A stretch of 64,000 bases of DNA from Strongylocentrotus droebachiensis (GCA_035222895.1 JAVYIG010002743.1:166282-230281); one strand, 5' to 3'. Shown: positions 37,368 through 52,728, numbered from the stretch's first letter. The notes: generated by a model from the letters alone, not told the origin. Made by a program: numbers and translations.

Positions 37368-39812
37368 TTAGGAGACCATAGCATTTTTTTTAAGAAAGAT
37401 ATTTGCAAACGTTTCAAATGACTCTTTTATTGCGCAATATGACAGTATATACGTGATATAATCGTTTTCGACATTGCGCAATAAATAAAGATGAAAAACA
37501 TAAACCGATGACGCAAACAGGTAGAGAAGCTCAAGCGCAACATAATGATACCACTTAGGAGACCATAGCATTCTTTTTAAGAAAGATATTTGCAAATGTT
37601 TCAAATGACTCTTTTATTGTGCAATATGACAGTATATACGCGATTTAATCGTTTTCAACATTGCGAAATAAATAAAGATGAAAAACATAAACCGATGACG
37701 CGAACAGGTAGAGAAGCTCAAGTGCAACATAATGATACCACTTAGAAGACCATAGCCTTCTTTTTAGGAAAGATATTTGCAAATGTAAAAAATGCTTCAA
37801 ATGACTCTTTTATTGCGCAAGATGACAGAATATACGCGATTTAATCGTTTTTCGACATTGCGCAATAAATAAAGATGAAAGACATAAAACGATGACACGA
37901 ACAGGTAGAGATGCTCAAGCGCAACATAATGATACCACTTAGGAGACCGATTTAATCGTTTTCAATATTGCGCAATAAATAAAGATGAAAAACATGAACC
38001 GATGATGCGAACAGGTTAACATTGGTTAATTTGTCCGATTCTAGGTTTGTGTGAAAATCGCGAAACCATGTCTTCAACATTGCGCAATAAATAAAGATAA
38101 AAAACATAAACCGATGACGCGAACAGGTAGAGAAGATCAAGCGCAACATAATGATACCACTTAGGAGACCATTGCATTCTTTTTAAGAAAGATATTTGCA
38201 AATGCAAAAAATGCTGCAAATCTCTTTTTTTTGCGCATTTTTTTTTTGTTGTTAACAGTATATACGCGATTTAATCGTTTTTCTACATTGCACAATAAAT
38301 AAAGATGAAAGACATAAACCGATGACACGAACAGGTAGAGATGCTCAAGCGCAACATAATGATACCACTAGGAGACCATAGCATTCTTCTTAAGAAAGAT
38401 ATTTGCAAATGTGATGAAAAACAAAAAAATGCTTCAAATGACTCTTTTAATGCGCAATATGACAGTATAAACGCGATTTAATCTTTTTCAACATTTCGCA
38501 ATAAATAGAGATGAGAAACAAAAACCGATGACGCGAACAGGTAGAGATTATCAAACGCAACATAATGATACCACTTAGGAGACCGATTTAATCGTTTTCA
38601 ACATTGCGCAATAAATAAAGATAAAAACATAAACCGATGACGCGAACAGGTAGAGAAGATCAAGCGCAACATAATGATACCACTTAGGAGACCATTGCAT
38701 TCTTTTTAAGAAAGATAATTGCAAATGCAAAAAATGCTGCAAATCTCTTTTTTTTGTTGTTAACAGTATATACGCGATTTAATCGTTTTTCTACATTGCA
38801 CAATAAATAAAGATGAAAGACATAAACCGATGACACGAACAGGTAGAGATGCTCAAGCGCAACATAATGATACCACTAGGAGACCATAGCATTCTTCTTA
38901 AGAAAGATATTTGCAAATGTGATGAAAAACAAAAAAATGCTTCAAATGACTCTTTTAATGCGCAATATGACAGTATAAACGCGATTTAATCTTTTTCAAC
39001 ATTTCGCAATAAATAGAGATGAGAAACAAAAACCGATGACGCGAACAGGTAGAGATTATCAAACGCAACATAATGATACCACTTAGGAGACCGATTTAAT
39101 CGTTTTAGACATTGCGCAATAAATAAGGATAAAAAACATAAACCGATGACGCGAACAGACAGAGAAGATCAAGCGCAACATAATGATACCACTTAGGAGA
39201 CCATTGCATTCTTTTTAAGAAAGATAATTGGAAATGCAAAAAATGCTGCAAATCTCTTTTTTTTGCGCATTTTTTTTTTGTTGTTAACAGTATATACGCG
39301 ATTTAATCGTTTTTCTACATTGCACAATAAATAAAGATGAAAGACATAAACCGATGACACGAACAGGTAGAGATGCTCAAGCGCAACATAATGATACCAC
39401 TAGGAGACCATAGCATTCTTCTTAAGAAAGATATTTGCAAATGTGATGAAAAACAAAAAAATGCTTCAAATGACTCTTTTAATGCGCAATATGACAGTAT
39501 AAACGCGATTTAATCTTTTTCAACATTTCGCAATAAATAGAGATGAGAAACAAAAACCGATGATGCGAACAGGTAGAGATGCTCAAACGCATCATAATGA
39601 TACCACTAGGAGACCATAGCATTCTTCTTAAGAAAGATATTTGCAAATGTGATGAAAAACAAAAAAATGCTTCAAATGACTCTTTTAATGCACAATATGA
39701 CAGTATAAACGCGATTTAATCTTTTTCAACATTTCGCAATAAATAGAGATGAGAAACAAAAACCGATGACGCGAACAGGTAGAGATGCTCAAACGCAACA
39801 TAATGATACCAC
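37368..39812 (-). repeat. 2,445 bp HOR, copy 1
   Basis: Right-arm higher-order unit of 14 monomers, counted by ccgatgacgcgaacagg and its variants, with long and short forms mixed. Diagnostic parts are the non-satellite segment at 38,017, a poly-T monomer lacking gcgcattttt (gcaaatctc joined to ttttttttgttgtt at ~38,750) and a monomer with cgcgaacagacagagaag. The last ~600 bp of the preceding 5.17 kb unit (from ~36,780) already follow the same 2,445 bp period. Confidence 0.9.
38017..38071 (-). repeat. Non-satellite ~55 bp segment, copy 2
   Basis: Same segment and flanks as copy 1, inside copy 1 of the 2,445 bp HOR. Confidence 0.85.
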
Positions 39813-42257
39813 TTAGGAGACCATAGCATTTTTTTTAAGAAAGATATTTGCAAACGTTTCAAATGACTCTTTTATTGCGCAATATGACAGTATATACGTG
39901 ATATAATCGTTTTCGACATTGCGCAATAAATAAAGATGAAAAACATAAACCGATGACGCAAACAGGTAGAGAAGCTCAAGCGCAACATAATGATACCACT
40001 TAGGAGACCATAGCATTCTTTTTAAGAAAGATATTTGCAAATGTTTCAAATGACTCTTTTATTGTGCAATATGACAGTATATACGCGATTTAATCGTTTT
40101 CAACATTGCGAAATAAATAAAGATGAAAAACATAAACCGATGACGCGAACAGGTAGAGAAGCTCAAGTGCAACATAATGATACCACTTAGAAGACCATAG
40201 CCTTCTTTTTAGGAAAGATATTTGCAAATGTAAAAAATGCTTCAAATGACTCTTTTATTGCGCAAGATGACAGAATATACGCGATTTAATCGTTTTTCGA
40301 CATTGCGCAATAAATAAAGATGAAAGACATAAAACGATGACACGAACAGGTAGAGATGCTCAAGCGCAACATAATGATACCACTTAGGAGACCGATTTAA
40401 TCGTTTTCAATATTGCGCAATAAATAAAGATGAAAAACATGAACCGATGATGCGAACAGGTTAACATTGGTTAATTTGTCCGATTCTAGGTTTGTGTGAA
40501 AATCGCGAAACCATGTCTTCAACATTGCGCAATAAATAAAGATAAAAAACATAAACCGATGACGCGAACAGGTAGAGAAGATCAAGCGCAACATAATGAT
40601 ACCACTTAGGAGACCATTGCATTCTTTTTAAGAAAGATATTTGCAAATGCAAAAAATGCTGCAAATCTCTTTTTTTTGCGCATTTTTTTTTTGTTGTTAA
40701 CAGTATATACGCGATTTAATCGTTTTTCTACATTGCACAATAAATAAAGATGAAAGACATAAACCGATGACACGAACAGGTAGAGATGCTCAAGCGCAAC
40801 ATAATGATACCACTAGGAGACCATAGCATTCTTCTTAAGAAAGATATTTGCAAATGTGATGAAAAACAAAAAAATGCTTCAAATGACTCTTTTAATGCGC
40901 AATATGACAGTATAAACGCGATTTAATCTTTTTCAACATTTCGCAATAAATAGAGATGAGAAACAAAAACCGATGACGCGAACAGGTAGAGATTATCAAA
41001 CGCAACATAATGATACCACTTAGGAGACCGATTTAATCGTTTTCAACATTGCGCAATAAATAAAGATAAAAACATAAACCGATGACGCGAACAGGTAGAG
41101 AAGATCAAGCGCAACATAATGATACCACTTAGGAGACCATTGCATTCTTTTTAAGAAAGATAATTGCAAATGCAAAAAATGCTGCAAATCTCTTTTTTTT
41201 GTTGTTAACAGTATATACGCGATTTAATCGTTTTTCTACATTGCACAATAAATAAAGATGAAAGACATAAACCGATGACACGAACAGGTAGAGATGCTCA
41301 AGCGCAACATAATGATACCACTAGGAGACCATAGCATTCTTCTTAAGAAAGATATTTGCAAATGTGATGAAAAACAAAAAAATGCTTCAAATGACTCTTT
41401 TAATGCGCAATATGACAGTATAAACGCGATTTAATCTTTTTCAACATTTCGCAATAAATAGAGATGAGAAACAAAAACCGATGACGCGAACAGGTAGAGA
41501 TTATCAAACGCAACATAATGATACCACTTAGGAGACCGATTTAATCGTTTTAGACATTGCGCAATAAATAAGGATAAAAAACATAAACCGATGACGCGAA
41601 CAGACAGAGAAGATCAAGCGCAACATAATGATACCACTTAGGAGACCATTGCATTCTTTTTAAGAAAGATAATTGGAAATGCAAAAAATGCTGCAAATCT
41701 CTTTTTTTTGCGCATTTTTTTTTTGTTGTTAACAGTATATACGCGATTTAATCGTTTTTCTACATTGCACAATAAATAAAGATGAAAGACATAAACCGAT
41801 GACACGAACAGGTAGAGATGCTCAAGCGCAACATAATGATACCACTAGGAGACCATAGCATTCTTCTTAAGAAAGATATTTGCAAATGTGATGAAAAACA
41901 AAAAAATGCTTCAAATGACTCTTTTAATGCGCAATATGACAGTATAAACGCGATTTAATCTTTTTCAACATTTCGCAATAAATAGAGATGAGAAACAAAA
42001 ACCGATGATGCGAACAGGTAGAGATGCTCAAACGCATCATAATGATACCACTAGGAGACCATAGCATTCTTCTTAAGAAAGATATTTGCAAATGTGATGA
42101 AAAACAAAAAAATGCTTCAAATGACTCTTTTAATGCACAATATGACAGTATAAACGCGATTTAATCTTTTTCAACATTTCGCAATAAATAGAGATGAGAA
42201 ACAAAAACCGATGACGCGAACAGGTAGAGATGCTCAAACGCAACATAATGATACCAC
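39813..42257 (-). repeat. 2,445 bp HOR, copy 2
   Basis: Same 14 monomers in the same order as copy 1, with no visible difference. The non-satellite segment lies at 40,462 and the cgaacagacagagaag variant at ~41,600. Confidence 0.9.
40462..40516 (-). repeat. Non-satellite ~55 bp segment, copy 3
   Basis: Same segment and flanks, inside copy 2 of the 2,445 bp HOR. Confidence 0.85.
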
Positions 42258-44702
42258 TTAGGAGACCATAGCATTTTTTTTAAGAAAGATATTTGCAAAC
42301 GTTTCAAATGACTCTTTTATTGCGCAATATGACAGTATATACGTGATATAATCGTTTTCGACATTGCGCAATAAATAAAGATGAAAAACATAAACCGATG
42401 ACGCAAACAGGTAGAGAAGCTCAAGCGCAACATAATGATACCACTTAGGAGACCATAGCATTCTTTTTAAGAAAGATATTTGCAAATGTTTCAAATGACT
42501 CTTTTATTGTGCAATATGACAGTATATACGCGATTTAATCGTTTTCAACATTGCGAAATAAATAAAGATGAAAAACATAAACCGATGACGCGAACAGGTA
42601 GAGAAGCTCAAGTGCAACATAATGATACCACTTAGAAGACCATAGCCTTCTTTTTAGGAAAGATATTTGCAAATGTAAAAAATGCTTCAAATGACTCTTT
42701 TATTGCGCAAGATGACAGAATATACGCGATTTAATCGTTTTTCGACATTGCGCAATAAATAAAGATGAAAGACATAAAACGATGACACGAACAGGTAGAG
42801 ATGCTCAAGCGCAACATAATGATACCACTTAGGAGACCGATTTAATCGTTTTCAATATTGCGCAATAAATAAAGATGAAAAACATGAACCGATGATGCGA
42901 ACAGGTTAACATTGGTTAATTTGTCCGATTCTAGGTTTGTGTGAAAATCGCGAAACCATGTCTTCAACATTGCGCAATAAATAAAGATAAAAAACATAAA
43001 CCGATGACGCGAACAGGTAGAGAAGATCAAGCGCAACATAATGATACCACTTAGGAGACCATTGCATTCTTTTTAAGAAAGATATTTGCAAATGCAAAAA
43101 ATGCTGCAAATCTCTTTTTTTTGCGCATTTTTTTTTTGTTGTTAACAGTATATACGCGATTTAATCGTTTTTCTACATTGCACAATAAATAAAGATGAAA
43201 GACATAAACCGATGACACGAACAGGTAGAGATGCTCAAGCGCAACATAATGATACCACTAGGAGACCATAGCATTCTTCTTAAGAAAGATATTTGCAAAT
43301 GTGATGAAAAACAAAAAAATGCTTCAAATGACTCTTTTAATGCGCAATATGACAGTATAAACGCGATTTAATCTTTTTCAACATTTCGCAATAAATAGAG
43401 ATGAGAAACAAAAACCGATGACGCGAACAGGTAGAGATTATCAAACGCAACATAATGATACCACTTAGGAGACCGATTTAATCGTTTTCAACATTGCGCA
43501 ATAAATAAAGATAAAAACATAAACCGATGACGCGAACAGGTAGAGAAGATCAAGCGCAACATAATGATACCACTTAGGAGACCATTGCATTCTTTTTAAG
43601 AAAGATAATTGCAAATGCAAAAAATGCTGCAAATCTCTTTTTTTTGTTGTTAACAGTATATACGCGATTTAATCGTTTTTCTACATTGCACAATAAATAA
43701 AGATGAAAGACATAAACCGATGACACGAACAGGTAGAGATGCTCAAGCGCAACATAATGATACCACTAGGAGACCATAGCATTCTTCTTAAGAAAGATAT
43801 TTGCAAATGTGATGAAAAACAAAAAAATGCTTCAAATGACTCTTTTAATGCGCAATATGACAGTATAAACGCGATTTAATCTTTTTCAACATTTCGCAAT
43901 AAATAGAGATGAGAAACAAAAACCGATGACGCGAACAGGTAGAGATTATCAAACGCAACATAATGATACCACTTAGGAGACCGATTTAATCGTTTTAGAC
44001 ATTGCGCAATAAATAAGGATAAAAAACATAAACCGATGACGCGAACAGACAGAGAAGATCAAGCGCAACATAATGATACCACTTAGGAGACCATTGCATT
44101 CTTTTTAAGAAAGATAATTGGAAATGCAAAAAATGCTGCAAATCTCTTTTTTTTGCGCATTTTTTTTTTGTTGTTAACAGTATATACGCGATTTAATCGT
44201 TTTTCTACATTGCACAATAAATAAAGATGAAAGACATAAACCGATGACACGAACAGGTAGAGATGCTCAAGCGCAACATAATGATACCACTAGGAGACCA
44301 TAGCATTCTTCTTAAGAAAGATATTTGCAAATGTGATGAAAAACAAAAAAATGCTTCAAATGACTCTTTTAATGCGCAATATGACAGTATAAACGCGATT
44401 TAATCTTTTTCAACATTTCGCAATAAATAGAGATGAGAAACAAAAACCGATGATGCGAACAGGTAGAGATGCTCAAACGCATCATAATGATACCACTAGG
44501 AGACCATAGCATTCTTCTTAAGAAAGATATTTGCAAATGTGATGAAAAACAAAAAAATGCTTCAAATGACTCTTTTAATGCACAATATGACAGTATAAAC
44601 GCGATTTAATCTTTTTCAACATTTCGCAATAAATAGAGATGAGAAACAAAAACCGATGACGCGAACAGGTAGAGATGCTCAAACGCAACATAATGATACC
44701 AC
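42258..44702 (-). repeat. 2,445 bp HOR, copy 3
   Basis: Same unit as copies 1 and 2, with no visible difference. The non-satellite segment lies at 42,907. Confidence 0.9.
42907..42961 (-). repeat. Non-satellite ~55 bp segment, copy 4
   Basis: Same segment and flanks, inside copy 3 of the 2,445 bp HOR. Confidence 0.85.
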
Positions 44703-46338
44703 TTAGGAGACCATAGCATTTTTTTTAAGAAAGATATTTGCAAACGTTTCAAATGACTCTTTTATTGCGCAATATGACAGTATATACGTGATATAATCGT
44801 TTTCGACATTGCGCAATAAATAAAGATGAAAAACATAAACCGATGACGCAAACAGGTAGAGAAGCTCAAGCGCAACATAATGATACCACTTAGGAGACCA
44901 TAGCATTCTTTTTAAGAAAGATATTTGCAAATGTTTCAAATGACTCTTTTATTGTGCAATATGACAGTATATACGCGATTTAATCGTTTTCAACATTGCG
45001 AAATAAATAAAGATGAAAAACATAAACCGATGACGCGAACAGGTAGAGAAGCTCAAGTGCAACATAATGATACCACTTAGAAGACCATAGCCTTCTTTTT
45101 AGGAAAGATATTTGCAAATGTAAAAAATGCTTCAAATGACTCTTTTATTGCGCAAGATGACAGAATATACGCGATTTAATCGTTTTTCGACATTGCGCAA
45201 TAAATAAAGATGAAAGACATAAAACGATGACACGAACAGGTAGAGATGCTCAAGCGCAACATAATGATACCACTTAGGAGACCGATTTAATCGTTTTCAA
45301 TATTGCGCAATAAATAAAGATGAAAAACATGAACCGATGATGCGAACAGGTTAACATTGGTTAATTTGTCCGATTCTAGGTTTGTGTGAAAATCGCGAAA
45401 CCATGTCTTCAACATTGCGCAATAAATAAAGATAAAAAACATAAACCGATGACGCGAACAGGTAGAGAAGATCAAGCGCAACATAATGATACCACTTAGG
45501 AGACCATTGCATTCTTTTTAAGAAAGATATTTGCAAATGCAAAAAATGCTGCAAATCTCTTTTTTTTGCGCATTTTTTTTTTGTTGTTAACAGTATATAC
45601 GCGATTTAATCGTTTTTCTACATTGCACAATAAATAAAGATGAAAGACATAAACCGATGACACGAACAGGTAGAGATGCTCAAGCGCAACATAATGATAC
45701 CACTAGGAGACCATAGCATTCTTCTTAAGAAAGATATTTGCAAATGTGATGAAAAACAAAAAAATGCTTCAAATGACTCTTTTAATGCGCAATATGACAG
45801 TATAAACGCGATTTAATCTTTTTCAACATTTCGCAATAAATAGAGATGAGAAACAAAAACCGATGACGCGAACAGGTAGAGATTATCAAACGCAACATAA
45901 TGATACCACTTAGGAGACCGATTTAATCGTTTTCAACATTGCGCAATAAATAAAGATAAAAACATAAACCGATGACGCGAACAGGTAGAGAAGATCAAGC
46001 GCAACATAATGATACCACTTAGGAGACCATTGCATTCTTTTTAAGAAAGATAATTGCAAATGCAAAAAATGCTGCAAATCTCTTTTTTTTGTTGTTAACA
46101 GTATATACGCGATTTAATCGTTTTTCTACATTGCACAATAAATAAAGATGAAAGACATAAACCGATGACACGAACAGGTAGAGATGCTCAAGCGCAACAT
46201 AATGATACCACTAGGAGACCATAGCATTCTTCTTAAGAAAGATATTTGCAAATGTGATGAAAAACAAAAAAATGCTTCAAATGACTCTTTTAATGCGCAA
46301 TATGACAGTATAAACGCGATTTAATCTTTTTCAACATT
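44703..46338 (-). repeat. 2,445 bp HOR, copy 4 (partial)
   Basis: The first ~1,636 bp of the unit are present, including the non-satellite segment at 45,352. At ~46,339 tttttcaacatttcgc is replaced by tttttcaacattgcgcaat and the sequence enters a different monomer set. About 44.1-47.2 kb is repeated at ~50.3-53.4 kb (offset 6,164 bp). Confidence 0.88.
45352..45406 (-). repeat. Non-satellite ~55 bp segment, copy 5
   Basis: Same segment and flanks, inside the partial fourth copy of the 2,445 bp HOR. Confidence 0.85.
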
Positions 46339-49300
46339 GCGCAATAAAAAAAGATGAAAAACATAAACCGATGAAGCGAAGAGGTAGAGAAGCTAAAGCG
46401 CAACATAATGATACCACTTAGGAGACCGATTTAATCGTTTTCAATATTGCGAAATAAATAAAGATAAAAAACATAAACCGATGTCGTGAACAGGTAGAGA
46501 AGATCAAGCGCAACATAATGATACCACTTAGGAGACCATTGCATTCTTTTTAAGAAAGATATTTGCAAATGCAAAAAATGCTGCAAATTTGTAAATGCAA
46601 AAAATGCTGCAAATCTCTTTTTTTTGCGCATTTTTTTTTGTTGTTAACAGTATATACGCGATTTAATCGTTTTTCTACATTGCGCAATAAAAAAAGATGA
46701 AAAACATAAACCGATGACGCGAACAGGTAGAGATGCTCAAACGCAACATAATGATACCACTTAGGAGACCGATTTAATCGTTTTAGACATTGCGCAATAA
46801 ATAAAGATAAAAAACATAAACCGATGACGCGAACAGGTAGAGAAGCTCAAGTGCAACATAATGATAGCACTGAGGAGACCATAGCATTATTTTTAGGAAA
46901 GATATTTGCAAATGTAAAAAATGCTTCAAATGACTCTTTTATTGTGCAATATGACAGTATATACGCGATTTAATCGTTTTCAACATTGCGCAATAAAAAA
47001 AGATGAAAAACATAAACCGATTAAGCGAAGAGGTAGAGGAGCTAAAGCGCAACATAATGATACCACTTAGGAGACCGATTTAATCGTTTTCAATATTGCG
47101 CAATAAATAAAGATAAAAAACATAAACCGATGACGTGAACAGGTAGAGAAGATCAAGCGCAACATAATGATACCACTTAGGAGACCATTGCATTCTTTTT
47201 AAGAAAGATATTTGCAAATGCAAAAAATGCTGCAAATTTTTTTTTTTTTGCGCTCTTTTTTTGTTGTTAACAGTATATAATACGCGATTTAATCGTTTTT
47301 CTACATTGCACAATAAATAAAGATGAAAGACATAAACCGATGACACGAACAGGTAGAGATGCTCAAGCGCAACATAATGATACCACTAGGAGACCATAGC
47401 ATTCTTCTTAAGAAAGATATTTGCAAATGTGATGAAAAACAAAAAAATGCTTCAAATAACTCTTTTAATGCGCAATATGACAGTATAAACGCGATTTAAT
47501 CTTTTTCAACATTTCGCAATAAATAGAGATGAGAAACAAAAACCGATGATGCGAACAGGTAGAGATGCTCAAACGCAACATAATGATACCACTTAGGAGA
47601 CCGATTCAATCGTTTTCAACATTGCGCAATAAATAAAGATAAAAAAACATAAACCGATGACGCGAACAGGTAGAGAAGATCAAGCGCAACATAATGATAC
47701 CACTTAGGAGACCATTGCATTCTTTTTAAGAAAGATAATTGCAAATGCAAAAAATGCTGCAAATCTCTTTTTTTTTGCGCATTTTTTTTTGTTGTTAACA
47801 GTATATACGCGATTTAATCGTTTTTCTACATTGCACAATAAATAAAGATGAAAAACATAAACCGATGACGCGAACAGGTAGAGAAGCTCAAGCGCAACAT
47901 AATGATACCACTAGGAGACCATAGCATTCTTCTTAAGAAAGATATTTGCAAATGTGATGAAAAACAAAAAAATGCTTCAAATGACTCTTTTAATGCGCAA
48001 TATGACAGTATAAACGCGATTTAATCTTTTTCAACATTTCGCAATAAATAGAGATGAGAAACAAAAACCGATGATGCGAACAGGTAGAGATGCTCAAACG
48101 CATCATAATGATACCACTAGGAGACCATAGCATTCTTCTTAAGAAAGATATTTGCAAATGTGATGAAAAACAAAAAAATGCTTCAAATGACTCTTTTAAT
48201 GCACAATATGACAGTATAAACGCGATTTAATCTTTTTCAACATTTCGCAATAAATAGAGATGAGAAACAAAAACCGATGACGCGAACAGGTAGAGATGCT
48301 CAAACGCAACATAATGATACCACTTAGGAGACCATAGCATTTTTTTTAAGAAAGATATTTGCAAACGTTTCAAATGACTCTTTTATTGCGCAATATGACA
48401 GTATATACGTGATATAATCGTTTTCGACATTGCGCAATAAATAAAGATGAAAAACATGAACCGATGACGCAAACAGGTAGAGAAGCTCAAGCGCAACATA
48501 ATGATACCACTTAGGAGACCATAGCATTCTTTTTAAGAAAGATATTTGCAAATGTTTCAAATGACTCTTTTATTGGTCAATATGACAGTATATACGCGAT
48601 TTAATCGTTTTCAACATTGCGAAATAAATAAAGATGAAAAACATAAACCGATGACGCGAACAGGTAGAGAAGCTCAAGTGCAACATAATGATACCACTTA
48701 GAAGACCATAGCCTTCTTTTTAGGAAAGATATTTGCAAATGTAAAAAATGCTTCAAATGACTCTTTTTTTGCGCAATATGACAGTATAAACGCGATTTAA
48801 TCTTTTTCAACATTTCGCAATAAATAGAGATGACAGACATAAACCGATGACACGAACAGGTAGAGATGATCAAGCGCAACATAATGATACCACTTAGGAG
48901 ACCGATTTAATCGTTTTCAACATTGCGCAATAAATAAAGATAAAAAACATAAACCGATGACGCGAACAGGTAGAGAAGATCAAGCGCAACATAATGATAC
49001 CACTTAGGAGACCATTGCATTCTTTTTAAGAAAGATATTTGCAAATGCAAAAAATGTTGCAAATTTTTTTTTTTTTGCGCTCTTTTTTTTGTTATTAACA
49101 GTATATACGCGATTTAATCGTTTTTCTACATTGCACAATAAATAAAGATGAAAGACATAAACCGATGACACGAACAGGTAGAGATGCTCAAGCGCAACAT
49201 AATGATACCACTAGGAGACCATAGCATTCTTCTTAAGAAAGATATTTGCAAATGTGATGAAAAACAAAAATATGGTTCAAATGACTCTTTTAATGCGCAA

Positions 49301-50866
49301 TATGACAGTATAAACGCGATTTAATCTTTTTCAACATTTCGCAAAAAATAGAGATGAGAAACAAAAACCGATGACGCGAACAGGTAGAGAAGCTCAAGCG
49401 CAACATAATGATACCACTGAGGAGACCATAGCATTATTTTTAGGAAAGATATTTGCAAATGTAAAAAATGCTTCAAATGACTCTTTTAATGCGCAATATG
49501 ACAGTATTAACGCGATTTAATCTTTTTCAACATTTCGCAATAAATAAAGATGAGAAACAAAAACCGATGATGCGAACAGGTAGAGATGCTCAAACGCAAC
49601 ATAATGATACCACTTAGGAGACCGATTTAATCGTTTTCAACATTGCGCAATAAATAAAGATAAAAACATAAACCGATGACGCGAACAGGTAGAGAAGATC
49701 AAGCGCAACATAATGATACCACTTAGGAGACCATTGCATTCTTTTTAAGAAAGATATTTGCAAATGCAAAAAATGCTGCAAATCTCTTTTTTTTGCGCAT
49801 TTTTTTTTTGTTGTTAACAGTATATACGCGATTTAATCGTTTTTCTACATTGCACAATAAATAAAGATGAAAGACATAAACCGATGACACGAACAGGTAG
49901 AGATGCTCAAGCGCAACATAATGATACCACTAGGAGACCATAGCATTCTTCTTAAGAAAGATATTTGCAAATGTGATGAAAAACAAAAAAATGCTTCAAA
50001 TGACTCTTTTAATGCGCAATATGACAGTATAAACGCGATTTAATCTTTTTCAACATTTCGCAATAAATAGAGATGAGAAACAAAAACCGATGACGCGAAC
50101 AGGTAGAGATGCTCAAACGCAACATAATGATACCACTTAGGAGACCGATTCAATCGTTTTCAACATTGCGCAATAAATAAAGATAAAAAACATAAACCGA
50201 TGACGCGAACAGGTAGAGAAGATCAAGCGCAACATAATGATACCACTTAGGAGACCATTGCATTCTTTTTAAGAAAGATAATTGGAAATGCAAAAAATGC
50301 TGCAAATCTCTTTTTTTTGCGCATTTTTTTTTTGTTGTTAACAGTATATACGCGATTTAATCGTTTTTCTACATTGCACAATAAATAAAGATGAAAGACA
50401 TAAACCGATGACACGAACAGGTAGAGATGCTCAAGCGCAACATAATGATACCACTAGGAGACCATAGCATTCTTCTTAAGAAAGATATTTGCAAATGTGA
50501 TGAAAAACAAAAAAATGCTTCAAATGACTCTTTTAATGCGCAATATGACAGTATAAACGCGATTTAATCTTTTTCAACATTTCGCAATAAATAGAGATGA
50601 GAAACAAAAACCGATGATGCGAACAGGTAGAGATGCTCAAACGCATCATAATGATACCACTAGGAGACCATAGCATTCTTCTTAAGAAAGATATTTGCAA
50701 ATGTGATGAAAAACAAAAAAATGCTTCAAATGACTCTTTTAATGCACAATATGACAGTATAAACGCGATTTAATCTTTTTCAACATTTCGCAATAAATAG
50801 AGATGAGAAACAAAAACCGATGACGCGAACAGGTAGAGATGCTCAAACGCAACATAATGATACCAC
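46339..50866 (-). repeat. Right-arm mosaic between duplicated blocks
   Basis: About 46,339-47,230 matches 52,503-53,394 (offset 6,164), with a single visible base change (agtgcaac at 46,851 versus agcgcaac). About 48,600-48,880 matches 28,660-28,940. About 48,909-50,866 matches 30,240-32,197 (offset 18,669). A monomer at ~47,270 has a two-base expansion, gtatataatacgcg. This stretch is built from pieces present elsewhere in the arm, and no gene is visible. Confidence 0.85.
46565..46616 (-). repeat. 26 bp internal tandem duplication, variant
   Basis: Same duplication with one changed base in the second unit (gtaaatgc) and the caaatctc continuation of the longer poly-T monomer. Confidence 0.85.
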
Positions 50867-51515
50867 TTAGGAGACCATAGCATTTTTTTTAAGAAAGATA
50901 TTTGCAAACGTTTCAAATGACTCTTTTATTGCGCAATATGACAGTATATACGTGATATAATCGTTTTCGACATTGCGCAATAAATAAAGATGAAAAACAT
51001 AAACCGATGACGCAAACAGGTAGAGAAGCTCAAGCGCAACATAATGATACCACTTAGGAGACCATAGCATTCTTTTTAAGAAAGATATTTGCAAATGTTT
51101 CAAATGACTCTTTTATTGTGCAATATGACAGTATATACGCGATTTAATCGTTTTCAACATTGCGAAATAAATAAAGATGAAAAACATAAACCGATGACGC
51201 GAACAGGTAGAGAAGCTCAAGTGCAACATAATGATACCACTTAGAAGACCATAGCCTTCTTTTTAGGAAAGATATTTGCAAATGTAAAAAATGCTTCAAA
51301 TGACTCTTTTATTGCGCAAGATGACAGAATATACGCGATTTAATCGTTTTTCGACATTGCGCAATAAATAAAGATGAAAGACATAAAACGATGACACGAA
51401 CAGGTAGAGATGCTCAAGCGCAACATAATGATACCACTTAGGAGACCGATTTAATCGTTTTCAATATTGCGCAATAAATAAAGATGAAAAACATGAACCG
51501 ATGATGCGAACAGGT

Positions 51516-51570
51516 TAACATTGGTTAATTTGTCCGATTCTAGGTTTGTGTGAAAATCGCGAAACCATGT
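51516..51570 (-). repeat. Non-satellite ~55 bp segment, copy 6
   Basis: Same segment and flanks, in the mosaic region. It is 6,164 bp from copy 5. Confidence 0.85.
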
Positions 51571-52728
51571 CTTCAACATTGCGCAATAAATAAAGATAAA
51601 AAACATAAACCGATGACGCGAACAGGTAGAGAAGATCAAGCGCAACATAATGATACCACTTAGGAGACCATTGCTGTCTTTTTAAGAAAGATATTTGCAA
51701 ATGCAAAAAATGCTGCAAATCTCTTTTTTTTGCGCATTTTTTTTTTGTTGTTAACAGTATATACGCGATTTAATCGTTTTTCTACATTGCACAATAAATA
51801 AAGATGAAAGACATAAACCGATGACACGAACAGGTAGAGATGCTCAAGCGCAACATAATGATACCACTAGGAGACCATAGCATTCTTCTTAAGAAAGATA
51901 TTTGCAAATGTGATGAAAAACAAAAAAATGCTTCAAATGACTCTTTTAATGCGCAATATGACAGTATAAACGCGATTTAATCTTTTTCAACATTTCGCAA
52001 TAAATAGAGATGAGAAACAAAAACCGATGACGCGAACAGGTAGAGATTATCAAACGCAACATAATGATACCACTTAGGAGACCGATTTAATCGTTTTCAA
52101 CATTGCGCAATAAATAAAGATAAAAACATAAACCGATGACGCGAACAGGTAGAGAAGATCAAGCGCAACATAATGATACCACTTAGGAGACCATTGCATT
52201 CTTTTTAAGAAAGATAATTGCAAATGCAAAAAATGCTGCAAATCTCTTTTTTTTGTTGTTAACAGTATATACGCGATTTAATCGTTTTTCTACATTGCAC
52301 AATAAATAAAGATGAAAGACATAAACCGATGACACGAACAGGTAGAGATGCTCAAGCGCAACATAATGATACCACTAGGAGACCATAGCATTCTTCTTAA
52401 GAAAGATATTTGCAAATGTGATGAAAAACAAAAAAATGCTTCAAATGACTCTTTTAATGCGCAATATGACAGTATAAACGCGATTTAATCTTTTTCAACA
52501 TTGCGCAATAAAAAAAGATGAAAAACATAAACCGATGAAGCGAAGAGGTAGAGAAGCTAAAGCGCAACATAATGATACCACTTAGGAGACCGATTTAATC
52601 GTTTTCAATATTGCGAAATAAATAAAGATAAAAAACATAAACCGATGTCGTGAACAGGTAGAGAAGATCAAGCGCAACATAATGATACCACTTAGGAGAC
52701 CATTGCATTCTTTTTAAGAAAGATATTT

